In this document: positions 24,497-33,330 of the stretch, one piece after another
How positions within the stretch are numbered: position 1 is the stretch's first letter
How the letters are laid out: each line of letters starts with the position of its first letter
DNA from: Planococcus circulans
GTDB lineage: Bacteria > Bacillota > Bacilli > Bacillales_A > Planococcaceae
DNA length: 64,000 nt
Direction: 5' to 3'
Assembly (NCBI RefSeq): GCF_020023385.1
Contig: NZ_JAIQCL010000008.1
Span: forward strand, 1-64,000
The notes under the pieces: model-generated
Told to the model about the DNA's origin: nothing
What the model saw: the letters and a program-made list of their open reading frames with translations, nothing else
The model's database searches: none
Position numbers and translations under genes: made by a program

Positions 24497-25204
24497 ATGA
24501 TGGCAAAAGTATTAGCGGTTTTATCCAATGGCTACACGGACGAAGAAAATAATTACGTGACCGGTTGGTGGGCGGAAGAATTGTTCGCACCTGCATTAGA
24601 GCTCGAAAAAGAAGGGCACATTGTGGGATTGGCTTCTATTGACGGGGGCAAGCCAGTGGTCGATCCACTGAGCCTCAGCAAAGACTATGACCCGGATGGA
24701 ATTTATAAAAAACAATACGAATCGGGCATGGCGGATAAAACAACTCCGATCGTCGATGTTAAGGCCAGTGAATATGATGCCATCATGATTGTCGGCGGAC
24801 ACGGAGCCATGTTTGATTTGGCGAAAAACGAAGATTTGCATGCAGTGATCAACATTGTCTATGAACTGGGCGGTATCGTCTCAGCTGTCTGCCACGGACC
24901 GGCTCCGCTGATTTTCACAAAAACCAAAGAAGGCCGCGGAATCCTTGAAGGTCTGAAAGTTACCGGTTATCCGAACGATATGGAACCGGAAGAAGTGGTG
25001 GATCTGTTGCCGTTCAGCCTCGAAGATGAATTGAAAAAAATCGCGGATTACCATGAAGAGAAAGACCAGGATGCTTATGTTGTCTGGGGCAGCAAACAAA
25101 TACTTACAGGCCGGGATCCGCAATCTTCAGAGCTTTTCGGCCGGGAGTTGGCTCAGAAGTTGACTCAGCGCGAATTGCAGGCGGAAGAAAAGTTCGTGGA
25201 TTGA
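24497..25204 (+). CDS. DJ-1/PfpI family protein, Hsp31-like
   Basis: 235 residues. The nucleophile elbow AVCHGPA places Cys132, next to the glutamine-amidotransferase-like GGHGAMFDL motif (residues 100-108). Length and sequence fit the Hsp31/glyoxalase III branch (type 1 glutamine amidotransferase domain proteins) that detoxify methylglyoxal or act as holdase chaperones. GTAGGAGGAAG precedes two tandem ATGs (24497, 24500). It is under the sigma-B-type element shared with ytvA and is probably co-transcribed with the small membrane protein gene 54 bp downstream. Confidence 0.9.
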   Translation: MMAKVLAVLSNGYTDEENNYVTGWWAEELFAPALELEKEGHIVGLASIDGGKPVVDPLSLSKDYDPDGIYKKQYESGMADKTTPIVDVKASEYDAIMIVGGHGAMFDLAKNEDLHAVINIVYELGGIVSAVCHGPAPLIFTKTKEGRGILEGLKVTGYPNDMEPEEVVDLLPFSLEDELKKIADYHEEKDQDAYVVWGSKQILTGRDPQSSELFGRELAQKLTQRELQAEEKFVD

Positions 25205-25258
25205 ACCTTTGCTTTATCGGGTAAAGATGACTAACAGTAAGTTCAAGGAGGCATTCAA

Positions 25259-25462
25259 ATGAGTAATAGCGATAAAGACGATTACATGAAAGAGACTGAA
25301 GAAGAGGCTAAACGCCGTCCACCTGAAGAGAAAGAAGGACTGCAAGAGCCAAGGACTACAGGCTACAAGCCTTTGCAGCTGGGCATCATCATCTTTGTCG
25401 TCCTGGTTCTCATCATTGTTGGCTTCGGAATCGGAACAGATTGGTTCGGCATTTTCGATTAA
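25259..25462 (+). CDS. Small single-pass membrane protein
   Basis: 67 residues: a charged N-terminus (about 1-37, rich in Glu/Lys/Arg), one membrane helix (LGIIIFVVLVLIIVGFGIG, about 41-59) and a short tail. AAGGAGGC lies upstream of the ATG. It follows the DJ-1-like gene on the same strand without an intervening terminator, so it may belong to the same stress operon. Family not recognised. Confidence 0.75.
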   Translation: MSNSDKDDYMKETEEEAKRRPPEEKEGLQEPRTTGYKPLQLGIIIFVVLVLIIVGFGIGTDWFGIFD

Positions 25463-25497
25463 CACTTCTGCACCTGTGTAACTTAAGAAGTTCCCCA

Positions 25498-25530
25498 AAA
25501 AAAGCCTCCCGTTTATCGGGAAGCTTTTTT
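25498..25530 (+). terminator. Terminator after the small membrane protein gene
   Basis: Stem AAAAGC-CTCCCG / CGGGAAGCTTTT with a TTTAT loop and T6 tail. Confidence 0.88.
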
Positions 25531-25771
25531 CTTATGCGGTTCGATTGTGTTTCCACATCATCTGGCGGTATCGGATAAAGCAGCCGATGCAATCGCCCGT
25601 GAATGCCGCTCCTCATTCCGACAGCATTTTAGCTGGCGGACTGTATTGTGCCAGGTTTGGACTGTAAGCTCTATTAATGGAATAAAAGCATTCTTCTTTT
25701 TAAAAAAATCCAAAAGACTTGCCACAATCTCCTGAAAGTCGCTGTTGCCTAGGGAAAACCGCGTACAACGC
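25531..25771. other. Gene-poor spacer of unknown content
   Basis: No convincing gene. A 71-codon minus-strand reading frame (25558-25773) has no clear ribosome site and starts inside the stem of the following hairpin. Without similarity it may be a decayed gene or a non-coding region. Confidence 0.4.
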
Positions 25772-25819
25772 AAAACTGCTGGAGAAAAATCATTGATTTT
25801 TCTCCAGCAGTTTTATTTT
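25772..25819. terminator. Long 20-bp perfect hairpin, terminator
   Basis: A 20-bp perfect stem (AAAACTGCTGGAGAAAAATC and complement) with a three-base loop; TTTTATTTT follows on the plus strand and a shorter T run on the minus strand. It can end htrA transcription and anything transcribed rightward through the preceding spacer. Confidence 0.8.
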
Positions 25820-25849
25820 AGCGTCTTAAAAGAACACCATTACCGGTAA

Positions 25850-25893
25850 GGCTTCCAGCGCTTGTCAGGGCTAAGCGGCCGCTTCCGCTTTTC
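25850..25893. repeat. GC-rich short repeat-like segment
   Basis: Contains GCTTCCAGCGCTTGTCAGGG and GCGGCCGCTTCCGCTTTTC, which resemble dispersed short repeats common in Bacillaceae and Planococcaceae spacers. Identification is from memory of the style, not a search. Confidence 0.35.
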
Positions 25894-25897
25894 TCCA

Positions 25898-27091
25898 TCA
25901 AATGCTCTCCGTCAGTTTCAACTCGAAGCTCTGGAGTTCTCCATTTCGGTAGGCTTTGACTTTCAGGGTATCGCCGACTTCGGTTTCGTTGTAGAGATAT
26001 TGGCGAAGCTCCAATACGGAGTTCACTGGTTTTCCATCCATTTCAACGATCACGTCAAAGTCTTTCATTCCCGCAGCTGCCGCTCCTGAGCCTTCAACTA
26101 CTGATTCGACGACGATGCCGCCTTCCACTTCTGCCGGCAAGTTCAATTGAGAACTGCGGTATTGGGCTGGCACTTCAGCCAGATCCAAAATCGCGACGCC
26201 CATTGACGGACGATCTACAGCTCCTTCTGTTTCCAGGTCAGAAATAATCGGTATGGCGGTGTTGACGGGTATCGCCAGTCCAATTCCTTCCACAGCATCC
26301 TGGGCAATTTTCATGGAATTGATGCCGATCAATTGTCCTTCAGCATTGATCAATGCACCCCCGCTATTCCCTGGGCTGATAGCAGCGTCGGTTTGAAGAA
26401 CTTCTGACTGCCAGTCTTCGGTGCCATCCTGGTTTACGTCAATCGGTACCAAGCGCTCCGTCCCTGAAATGACACCCGTGGTCACAGATCCCGAGAATTG
26501 AAGACCTAGAGGATTACCTATGGCAATAACCGGTTCGCCCGCTTGCAATACAGATGAATCTCCGAACTCAGCCACTGTTGAAATGCTGTCTCCTGGAACT
26601 TCCAACACGGCGAGGTCGGTCCAAATATCTGTACCGAGCACTTTAGCGTCGAGTTCCGTACCATCCGACAAGGTGACCATTACTTCTTCTGCACCTTCTA
26701 CCACGTGGTTATTGGTGACAATGTAAGCCGTGTCCCCATCTTTTTTATAGATGACACCGGATCCTACACCCGCTTCTTGTGATTCCGCATCTTTGCTTGT
26801 CTGTGAAGCAAATGGATTTTGCTGCGCTGCCTGCAAATTCGATACCCCGACTACTGCATCGCTGGTTTCTTCAACGATTTCCGTCACATCTGAAGTGACA
26901 ATCGTTGAGTTTGTCTGCAATCCGCTGACCGCTTCCGTTGTTGACGCCGATTCAGTGTTTCCGGGCTCTGTATCCGTTACTCCGGGCAGAATTACCCCCA
27001 CCAATAATGCTCCTGCCATCAATCCTGTAAAGCTGGAAGCGAAATACCCTTTCTTATTTCTTTTCGGTTCAGATGAATTATAATAACCCAT
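25898..27091 (-). CDS. HtrA-like membrane-anchored serine protease (S1C-PDZ)
   Basis: 397 residues. A cytoplasmic basic N-terminus and one signal-anchor helix (about 20-38) are followed by a protease domain with the triad His129 (TNNHVVEG), Asp159 (TDLAVL) and Ser243 (SPGNSGGAL), then a single PDZ domain (about 300-390). HtrA/HtrB degrade misfolded exported proteins outside the membrane. AGGAGG overlaps the stop of the PrsA-like gene (14 bp gap), so the two are one operon. With the two-component genes upstream the layout resembles CssRS control of htrA/htrB. Confidence 0.94.
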   Translation of the reverse strand: MGYYNSSEPKRNKKGYFASSFTGLMAGALLVGVILPGVTDTEPGNTESASTTEAVSGLQTNSTIVTSDVTEIVEETSDAVVGVSNLQAAQQNPFASQTSKDAESQEAGVGSGVIYKKDGDTAYIVTNNHVVEGAEEVMVTLSDGTELDAKVLGTDIWTDLAVLEVPGDSISTVAEFGDSSVLQAGEPVIAIGNPLGLQFSGSVTTGVISGTERLVPIDVNQDGTEDWQSEVLQTDAAISPGNSGGALINAEGQLIGINSMKIAQDAVEGIGLAIPVNTAIPIISDLETEGAVDRPSMGVAILDLAEVPAQYRSSQLNLPAEVEGGIVVESVVEGSGAAAAGMKDFDVIVEMDGKPVNSVLELRQYLYNETEVGDTLKVKAYRNGELQSFELKLTESI

Positions 27092-27105
27092 TTTTATTTC
27101 CTCCT

Positions 27106-27972
27106 CTATTCTGTCAGTTTATTGACGATATCGTATGACTCGGTTTTCTCAGCCAGCCATTCGGCATATTTTGTATTTAATGCTTCATCAAATAAGGTTT
27201 CCTTAATCTGTTGTTTGCTGTCTTCCAAGTTGGCTTCCACTGCATCGGTCTTTTTGGTTACCTGTATGATGTGGAATCCATAATCCGTTTGTACTGGATC
27301 ACTGATTTCATCAACTTCCATACTGAATGCAGCTTCTTCAAATTCCGGTGCCATTTCACCTGCACCAAACGCCCCGAGAGCGCCGCCACTATCAGCATTG
27401 GCTGTATCTGTCGAATATGCTGCTGCCAACTCGGCAAAGTCACCGCCGTCATCCAGCTTAGCTTTAACTTCATCCGCCTCTTCCTGCGTAGCTACTAAGA
27501 TATGGCTCGCCTCTACCTGCGAAGGCTGCTCAAATGAATCTTTGTTTTCTTCGAAATAGGTGCTGATCTGCTCATCCGTTATCTCAATATCCGGTCCTAC
27601 GATTTTTTCAACCTTCAAGTATATTTCCATTTCCTCTTTGAGATCATCTATCGACATTCCGCTTGATGCAAGAGCCTGTTCAAGCGCCTCCGCTCCGCCA
27701 TAGCTTTCTTCATAGACGGCCATTTCCGCATCAAGTTCTTCCTGCGTCACCTTGACGTCAGCCTTATCCGCCTCCTGGTTGACCACTTCGTTGGAAATCA
27801 TCGCATCAAGTGTGGCCGCTCCAGCGGAAGCCACCATTTTGTCATACAATGCTTCTTTGGTTATTTCTGTATCTCCTACTTCAGCAACAGTTTCATCTCC
27901 TGAAAATGCCACCATCATAAAAATAGCTGTGGCCGCCAGTACGCCGATTCCAATATATAAAAGTTTTTTCAC
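27106..27972 (-). CDS. PrsA-like parvulin foldase, non-lipoprotein form
   Basis: 288 residues. The N-terminal hydrophobic anchor is about 3-22, then the PrsA N-lobe, a parvulin PPIase domain (ASHILVATQEEADEV near 155 through GFHIIQVTKK) and a C-lobe. It helps fold exported proteins outside the membrane. The GTG at 27972 is chosen: AGAGGGAA lies five bases upstream and VKKLLYIGIG is the expected opening. Unlike typical PrsA there is no lipobox cysteine; the position reads VAFSGDE where AC-S-G-D is usual, so it would be held by an uncleaved anchor or released. It precedes htrA in one operon. Confidence 0.9.
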   Translation of the reverse strand: MKKLLYIGIGVLAATAIFMMVAFSGDETVAEVGDTEITKEALYDKMVASAGAATLDAMISNEVVNQEADKADVKVTQEELDAEMAVYEESYGGAEALEQALASSGMSIDDLKEEMEIYLKVEKIVGPDIEITDEQISTYFEENKDSFEQPSQVEASHILVATQEEADEVKAKLDDGGDFAELAAAYSTDTANADSGGALGAFGAGEMAPEFEEAAFSMEVDEISDPVQTDYGFHIIQVTKKTDAVEANLEDSKQQIKETLFDEALNTKYAEWLAEKTESYDIVNKLTE

Positions 27973-28020
27973 GTATATTCCCTCTTTTCCTAAGTCGATA
28001 TACAAAGCTTATCAAGCAGT

Positions 28021-28036
28021 TATGAATAAACTATGA
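28021..28036 (-). promoter_or_regulatory. Direct repeat, candidate response-regulator site before prsA-htrA
   Basis: On the minus strand TCATA occurs twice, 11 bp apart (28032-28036 and 28021-28025), just upstream of or overlapping a -35-like TTCATA with TGTATA 16 bp further on. One-turn direct repeats are typical of OmpR-family regulators; the adjacent regulator is the obvious candidate. Confidence 0.45.
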
Positions 28037-28067
28037 CCAGAGTTTTAACAAAAATAAAAAGTTCAGG

Positions 28068-28104
28068 AAATAAAAATAAGACCTGGAATTGGTTCTTCCA
28101 GGTC
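28068..28104 (-). terminator. Terminator after the sensor kinase gene
   Basis: GACCTGGAA / TTCCAGGTC stem, seven-base loop, TTATTTTTATTT tail on the minus strand. The stem starts at the kinase stop codon. Confidence 0.82.
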
Positions 28105-29506
28105 ATTCTTTATGCGGCAGACGGATGATGAATCTCGTTCCCTGCCCTTTTTCACTTTCCACCTGAATTTCTCCATCATGCAGCGTCACCAATTGTTTGA
28201 CGATCGATAAGCCCAGTCCGAATTGGCCGCTGCCCCGCGATAAATCCGCTTTATAGAACCGGCGCCAGATCATGTCGATTTCTTCGATATCAATGCCCGC
28301 TCCATCATCTTCCACTGTGATCACCATGTGATCGGCTTCCGCATAGCTGGTCAGCGAAATAACTCCATTCTCTGTAAACTGAATCGCGTTCTTGACAATA
28401 TTCATCAGAATTTGAATCAGCCGGTCCATATCCCCGTAGATGACGTCGCCAGGATTGGTATTGATGACGATTGAATCGCCTTTTTCTTTCGCCTGCAGAT
28501 AAAGCTGTTCCTGAATAATTTCCAAAAGCTCATCTGCTTCGATTTCCTCTTTCGTCAGTACCACTTGATTGGATCTTATTTTTTCATAATCCAGATTTTC
28601 ATTGACCAGGCGCATCAGCCGTTTCGTCTCATCGCTTGCCAGGCGGATGCCTTTTTCCCGTTGGCCTTCTTCAATCATATTGTTCCGCAAACCTTCGATA
28701 ATGCCAGCAATCGTCGTTAAAGGCGTCCGCATTTCATGCGAGACATCCGCCATGAATTGGCGACGGCGATTTTCAAGCCGGTCGATTTCCTCATTTGATT
28801 TTTGGAGTTTGGCGGCCATCTTGTTGAAGTCATGTGCCAGATCTCCAAACTCATCAAAATTCGACTCGGGCAGATTAACATCGTAATGGCCTTCGCTGAT
28901 CATCGAGGTTGCTTTTCGCATCCGTTGAATCCGGCTGACATGCAATTTCGATAACCATAGGCTGAGCAGCAGGGCAATCGCTAAAGCCACCAGGACCGTC
29001 GTGATCAAGGTTTTATTCAACTCAGCGATCATTTCACTGACGCCGCTGACGGGCGAGGCGAGCAGGACTCCTCCTGCTAGCTGGTTATTTTCGAAATAAG
29101 GCATGGCCACAAATGTCACTGTAAAATCGAATCGGTCCACGTCACGATTGACGACAAGGGTATCTCCCTGTTCAATGACATTCCACTCTTCCTGCGTCAG
29201 TTCCACTGGAGGGAACGAACCGGACACCGGATACAAAATCCGGCTTTGCTGGTCAAAGACGATGAAGCTGATATTCTGTGCCTCAAGAATCGAGACATAG
29301 GCCTGCAGATTGGTGCCAGGACGCGCCCGTTCCAGCTCGGCAATAATCCGCTCCCCATAATTTTCAAGTTCTTCGGCTTTCTCACCATAGGCAAAATCAT
29401 CCACATATCGCACGAATAAAATGCTTAAAATCAAAAAAGCAATCAGCAAAATGCTCATATGGCTGGCGATCAGCTGATAGAAATACTTAATTCGTGTGTT
29501 CTTCAA
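28103..29506 (-). CDS. Sensor histidine kinase, CssS-like role
   Basis: 467 residues. TM1 (SHMSILLIAFLILSILFV), an extracellular domain of about 120 residues, TM2 (TTVLVALAIALLLSLWLS), a HAMP linker, HisKA with phospho-His in FMADVSHEMRTPLTT, then HATPase with N, G1 (DDGAGID) and G2 (GLGLSIV) boxes. The TTG at 29506 is chosen as start because the encoded MKNTRIKYFYQL begins just before TM1; it overlaps the regulator gene by 20 bases. The longer reading frame runs wholly through the regulator gene. Position before prsA-htrA suggests sensing of secretion or envelope stress (inference). Confidence 0.88.
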   Translation of the reverse strand: MKNTRIKYFYQLIASHMSILLIAFLILSILFVRYVDDFAYGEKAEELENYGERIIAELERARPGTNLQAYVSILEAQNISFIVFDQQSRILYPVSGSFPPVELTQEEWNVIEQGDTLVVNRDVDRFDFTVTFVAMPYFENNQLAGGVLLASPVSGVSEMIAELNKTLITTVLVALAIALLLSLWLSKLHVSRIQRMRKATSMISEGHYDVNLPESNFDEFGDLAHDFNKMAAKLQKSNEEIDRLENRRRQFMADVSHEMRTPLTTIAGIIEGLRNNMIEEGQREKGIRLASDETKRLMRLVNENLDYEKIRSNQVVLTKEEIEADELLEIIQEQLYLQAKEKGDSIVINTNPGDVIYGDMDRLIQILMNIVKNAIQFTENGVISLTSYAEADHMVITVEDDGAGIDIEEIDMIWRRFYKADLSRGSGQFGLGLSIVKQLVTLHDGEIQVESEKGQGTRFIIRLPHKE

Positions 29507-30167
29507 ATTTATAGCCAACTCCCCATACCGTATGGAACAGCTTGTCCCCGCCGTTGATTTTTTTGCGCAGGCGTTTAATGTGGACATCCACCGTCCGCTC
29601 ATCGCCATAAAACTGATAGCCCCATACCTGTTCCAACAATTGTTCACGGCTGAACACCTGTTTCGGATGCTGCAGGAAGAAAATCAGCAGGTCAAATTCT
29701 TTTGGAGTCAGACTGTCGACTTCCTGGCCGTCTTTCACAATATCCCGTGTTTCCTTATTGACGGTGAAATGGACGGTTTGGATCAGATCCGATACAGGTT
29801 CCGTTTTCTGGGTACGCCGCGTGACCGCTTTGATGCGCGCCATTAAGGTCAGCGGACTGAACGGTTTGGTCACGTAATCATCCGCCCCCATTTCAAAGCC
29901 GATGACCTGGTCGGATTCACTGTCTTTAGCTGTCAACATGATGATGGGAACGGCGTTTCCTTCTTCGCGGATTTTGCGGCACAGCGCTATGCCGTCCATT
30001 CCCGGGAGCATCCAGTCCAGGATCAGCAAATCATAGTTGCTGTCTTTGTATTTCCGGTAACCTTCCAGCCCATCAGCCGCAAAATCACCTTGGATGCCTT
30101 CTTTTGAGAAGAACAGCTCAAGCATGGAGCTGACGCTCGGATTATCTTCCACTACCAATATCTTCAT
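29487..30167 (-). CDS. OmpR/PhoB-type response regulator
   Basis: 226 residues. Receiver domain with acidic pocket Glu7-Asp8, phospho-acceptor Asp51 (LILDWMLPG), conserved Thr (MLTAKD) and Lys (VTKPFSP); C-terminal winged helix with LTPKEFDLL and DVHIKRLRKKI. GGAGGTG precedes the ATG. It forms a TCS with the following kinase. The direct repeat upstream of prsA-htrA is a plausible target, giving a secretion-stress circuit comparable with CssR, although orthology is not proved. Confidence 0.93.
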   Translation of the reverse strand: MKILVVEDNPSVSSMLELFFSKEGIQGDFAADGLEGYRKYKDSNYDLLILDWMLPGMDGIALCRKIREEGNAVPIIMLTAKDSESDQVIGFEMGADDYVTKPFSPLTLMARIKAVTRRTQKTEPVSDLIQTVHFTVNKETRDIVKDGQEVDSLTPKEFDLLIFFLQHPKQVFSREQLLEQVWGYQFYGDERTVDVHIKRLRKKINGGDKLFHTVWGVGYKFEEHTN

Positions 30168-30226
30168 CCTGCACCTCCGACTATCTTTCTCCTAAAGTTA
30201 AATGACAAATCCGAAAGACGCAAGCA

Positions 30227-30262
30227 ACTTGAAAACCGCCCTTCAAGGTGCGAAGGGCGGTT
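30227..30262 (-). terminator. Terminator after the GTPase gene
   Basis: Perfect 11-bp stem AACCGCCCTTC / GAAGGGCGGTT with seven-base loop and TTTTC tail on the minus strand. Confidence 0.85.
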
Positions 30263-30271
30263 CAGCAGTTT

Positions 30272-31285
30272 TCAAGCTTTTTTCTCGCGATTTTTCAGCT
30301 TTTCAAACAAATCGCCGATCATATCGTAATCAATGGCAATATTATTTTCATAGGCGTATTTCACACCGTAGCCGAGCGCCAATGTCATGGACGAAGCCAC
30401 AGTCCCACCGATGATGGATCCTGCTCCAGGTATGAATTTCAGCGCCTGGCGATAAATGGTGTGCCCGATGGTCTGCGTAGCTGTGACGACAATCATGTCT
30501 TTTGCCGCTTTTTTAGTCAGCGGCTTATCGTATAGATTCGATAATTTGATGATCAACCCTGCCTGCAATGTGGTCAGCGGCAGCACATCAGAACCCGGAA
30601 TCGGCGATGCACCGATGACCCCTGCCGAAACGCCGGCGCCGATGATCCAACGTGTAGCAGCAGAGGATTTTTCTTTCATGCTTTTGGCGAAGAGCAGGTC
30701 CTTACCCTTCTTTTCGAGCAAAAAAAGGATTTCCTTCTTTAAGGTTTCCAAATTTTCTTCTGTCTTCGAAGAAATCGGAATGACTTTATATTTATGGGCG
30801 GTATGCTCTTTGACAAACTGGACGATGGACGGAATATTTTCGGCAGCATCGATTTTATTTAAGACAATCAAAATATCTTTATTGTGTTTTTCGATTTCAT
30901 GGAATTTCTCTTTTTCACTTTCAGAAAACACCGTGCCTGCTGCATTCAGGAAAAACAGCACAACATCGGATTTCTGGACAAACTCCAACGTTTTTTTAGG
31001 GTTTTCGTCATTTGGGTCATTCAATCCCGGTGTGTCCATGAATTTGATATTTTCCAATCCACGGATATTGTAAGGATCTACACTGACCGTTTCTCCTGGC
31101 ATCGGATTGGTGCTGGCGATATCCTCTCCGATGATCTTATTGACAGTGGATGACTTACCGGCATTCACTTCACCGATCAACGAAATCAACAGCTCTTGTT
31201 CGAGTGCGTCATTGACTTTTTTCATTTCGTTTTCAAACATTTTGTCCATCGCCTGAATGACTTCTTTTTCAAACTCTTTTACCAT
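30272..31285 (-). CDS. GTPase with DUF697-type membrane domain
   Basis: 337 residues. P-loop G domain: G1 GEVNAGKSST (about 37-46), G3 DTPG, G4 NKID; the dynamin/Era-like order. The C-terminal region (about 205-337) has glycine-rich hydrophobic helices (ATRWIIGAGVSAGVIGASPIPGSD) of the DUF697/YcjF type, suggesting membrane association. The ATG at 31285 is used; the one six codons earlier lies before the GAGGGGGA ribosome site. Function unknown; perhaps stress-linked membrane remodelling. It is a single-gene unit with its own terminator. Confidence 0.87.
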   Translation of the reverse strand: MVKEFEKEVIQAMDKMFENEMKKVNDALEQELLISLIGEVNAGKSSTVNKIIGEDIASTNPMPGETVSVDPYNIRGLENIKFMDTPGLNDPNDENPKKTLEFVQKSDVVLFFLNAAGTVFSESEKEKFHEIEKHNKDILIVLNKIDAAENIPSIVQFVKEHTAHKYKVIPISSKTEENLETLKKEILFLLEKKGKDLLFAKSMKEKSSAATRWIIGAGVSAGVIGASPIPGSDVLPLTTLQAGLIIKLSNLYDKPLTKKAAKDMIVVTATQTIGHTIYRQALKFIPGAGSIIGGTVASSMTLALGYGVKYAYENNIAIDYDMIGDLFEKLKNREKKA

Positions 31286-31349
31286 AGACCGGTTCCCCCT
31301 CATCTCTTACTTACATTCTATTATAACGGCTTACTCTCTACTGAGGAAC

Positions 31350-33170
31350 TCATTCCTCGATATAGCCTTTCAATAAGGTATCCGCGTAATTCATCAGTGT
31401 TTCCGTATCCTCGATATGCTTTTTCGCTTCGCTGTTTTTTGCGCGTTCACTCATGGTTTTCAGGTCATACAAAACTTCCGGCAGTTTCGCCCCCGGCGCT
31501 TTATACAATTGTTCCGATTGGATGTAAGACCCTCCCGGCAAATAATAGCGCATGCCCAATAGATTCTTTTTATAGTGGAACAGGTTATGCCCCATCATCG
31601 GCTCGTCATGTTCAACGCCGAGCAAGGCCAAAAGCGTCGGCATGATATCCACCTGGCCGCCGAGGCGGGTCATTTCAGTTTCTTCAAACAAGTTCCCGCC
31701 TGTAAAAATCAGTGGAATGGTGTATTGGTCTTTCAATGAATAATCATGTCCTAAAAAGCCACTTAACAAGCGTTGGTCTTCATCAGTAACCAGTGTACCA
31801 TGCATACCCGAATGGTCCCCAAAAATAGCGATCAGGGACTCATCATAAATGCCCTGGTCTTTCAGTGTCTGAATAAATGCACCAATTTGTTCATCTGCGT
31901 AGCGGATCGATTGCAGGTAATTCCCAATGTACATTTCTTCATACTCAGCTGGCAAATTTAGATACTGCATATCATCCGGCATTTCGAATGGTGTATGGCT
32001 GGTGACGGTTACGATATTGGCATAGATGCGTTCATAAGCTTCAAGCTGCCGAGGCAGCTCATTCGCTGCAAAATCGAACAGCACTTCATCGGCTGGGCCG
32101 AAACCGACCTGTTTGATATCCGGAATATCTTCGATTGAAAAAATCTCCTCGTAGCCAAGAACCGGATAAAGGACGTCCCGGTTCCAAAACGACACATCGT
32201 CAGCATGATAAGTGGCAGAACCATAGCCTTTTTCCTTCAAGCTCCGCGCCAAGGACGGTACTTCTTTACCTGTCAGGCTATTGGCGGTGGGAATCATCCC
32301 CTCCGGATACAAACCTGTATTGACCATCCATTCGGCATCAGAGGTGGTACCGGCCCCCACCTGCTGGAAGACAGTTGAAAAATAAGCACTTTCACTCAAT
32401 AGCTCATTGAGATGCGGTGTAATCTCTTGGCCATTCAAGCTACGGCCGATGACAAAATTCTGCAGGGATTCCACTTGAATGACGAAAAGATGGCGGCCTT
32501 CGGCAACTCCAAAGCTTTCCTGCTCACTGACCTTCACATAGTTATTGCCTTTAAGCTCTTCCAGCTCTTTTGTTGACAGTTTGGTTGAGGAAGCATGTGC
32601 AGTTTCATTGGAGCGGTTATACAACTGGGCTATCTGAGACTGCAGGAAACCGTTTTCTTTTGCAAAATAAGAAACGTCGATGATTGGCTGTTGAAGCGCA
32701 TAAACGACGGTCACCGTACAAATCGCTGCCGTACTGATAGCCACATATTTCAATCCTGTAAACTTCACAGGATTTTTCCAACGCCGCGCTATGAATAAGA
32801 ATAGGACAGCGTCCAGGAAAAAGAGGAAGTCCCATGGAGACGACAGCATCGTAATGGTATTGCTGACAGAGCCGGTCTGCGTCAATTGCTGCAAATCATA
32901 GTAAGACGGAATGGTGGAATAATAGCGGATATAAAGTGTAACTGTAAAGAAGATGACGGAAACCAACAGGTTGAAAAGCCAGACCGTCCGCCACAACTGA
33001 TTTTTAGCGAGTATCAAAATAACTGACAACAGTAAAGCCCACATCGGAAACTCGATCAGGAGGATCTGTAAAATCGATTTCGAGTCAAAAATAAGCACAC
33101 GAAAAACACTCACTTTAATCAATAACAAAAGAAAAATGAGTCCATATGGCAACAACTCTGTTCTTTTCAT
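31350..33170 (-). CDS. LTA synthase family sulfatase-fold protein
   Basis: 606 residues. Five N-terminal membrane helices (about 1-200), then an extracellular alkaline-phosphatase/sulfatase domain: metal site FVIQVESLQN, catalytic Thr in GAGTTSDAEWMVNTGLYP, and GDHSGMHG. It polymerises or primes glycerol-phosphate on glycolipid to make lipoteichoic acid. The ATG at 33170 follows GAGGTGG; 16 additional upstream codons are rejected. It may provide the polymer decorated by the YfhO-type system at 15-19 kb; which LtaS paralogue it is (YqgS, YfnI, YvgJ-like) cannot be told. Confidence 0.92.
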   Translation of the reverse strand: MKRTELLPYGLIFLLLLIKVSVFRVLIFDSKSILQILLIEFPMWALLLSVILILAKNQLWRTVWLFNLLVSVIFFTVTLYIRYYSTIPSYYDLQQLTQTGSVSNTITMLSSPWDFLFFLDAVLFLFIARRWKNPVKFTGLKYVAISTAAICTVTVVYALQQPIIDVSYFAKENGFLQSQIAQLYNRSNETAHASSTKLSTKELEELKGNNYVKVSEQESFGVAEGRHLFVIQVESLQNFVIGRSLNGQEITPHLNELLSESAYFSTVFQQVGAGTTSDAEWMVNTGLYPEGMIPTANSLTGKEVPSLARSLKEKGYGSATYHADDVSFWNRDVLYPVLGYEEIFSIEDIPDIKQVGFGPADEVLFDFAANELPRQLEAYERIYANIVTVTSHTPFEMPDDMQYLNLPAEYEEMYIGNYLQSIRYADEQIGAFIQTLKDQGIYDESLIAIFGDHSGMHGTLVTDEDQRLLSGFLGHDYSLKDQYTIPLIFTGGNLFEETEMTRLGGQVDIMPTLLALLGVEHDEPMMGHNLFHYKKNLLGMRYYLPGGSYIQSEQLYKAPGAKLPEVLYDLKTMSERAKNSEAKKHIEDTETLMNYADTLLKGYIEE

Positions 33171-33330
33171 TTGAACCACCTCTTTTCTACAGACAAATAC
33201 TCGAATTGGATGTTGCATATATTACTTCCTAAAGGGAATAGGAGACTGTGTAAGTTGAACTGCCATTCCGCTGGCCAACAGCGGACTCGGTTGAATTTAC
33301 AAAGACTGATCACCTAAAAGGAGCGATACC

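Noticed and set aside
24396-24596. 67-codon N-terminal extension of the LOV-STAS protein
   Set aside because: It crosses the bidirectional promoter and the start of the divergent gene; YtvA homologues begin near the chosen ATG.
25558-25773. 71-codon minus-strand ORF in the spacer after htrA
   Set aside because: No ribosome site, start inside a terminator stem, no recognisable family; left as spacer content only.
29507-29647. 47-codon N-terminal extension of the sensor kinase
   Set aside because: It lies inside the response regulator gene and has no membrane or domain content.
30456-31073. 205-codon plus-strand ORF
   Set aside because: Lies entirely opposite the GTPase gene; GTPase motifs show the minus strand is coding.
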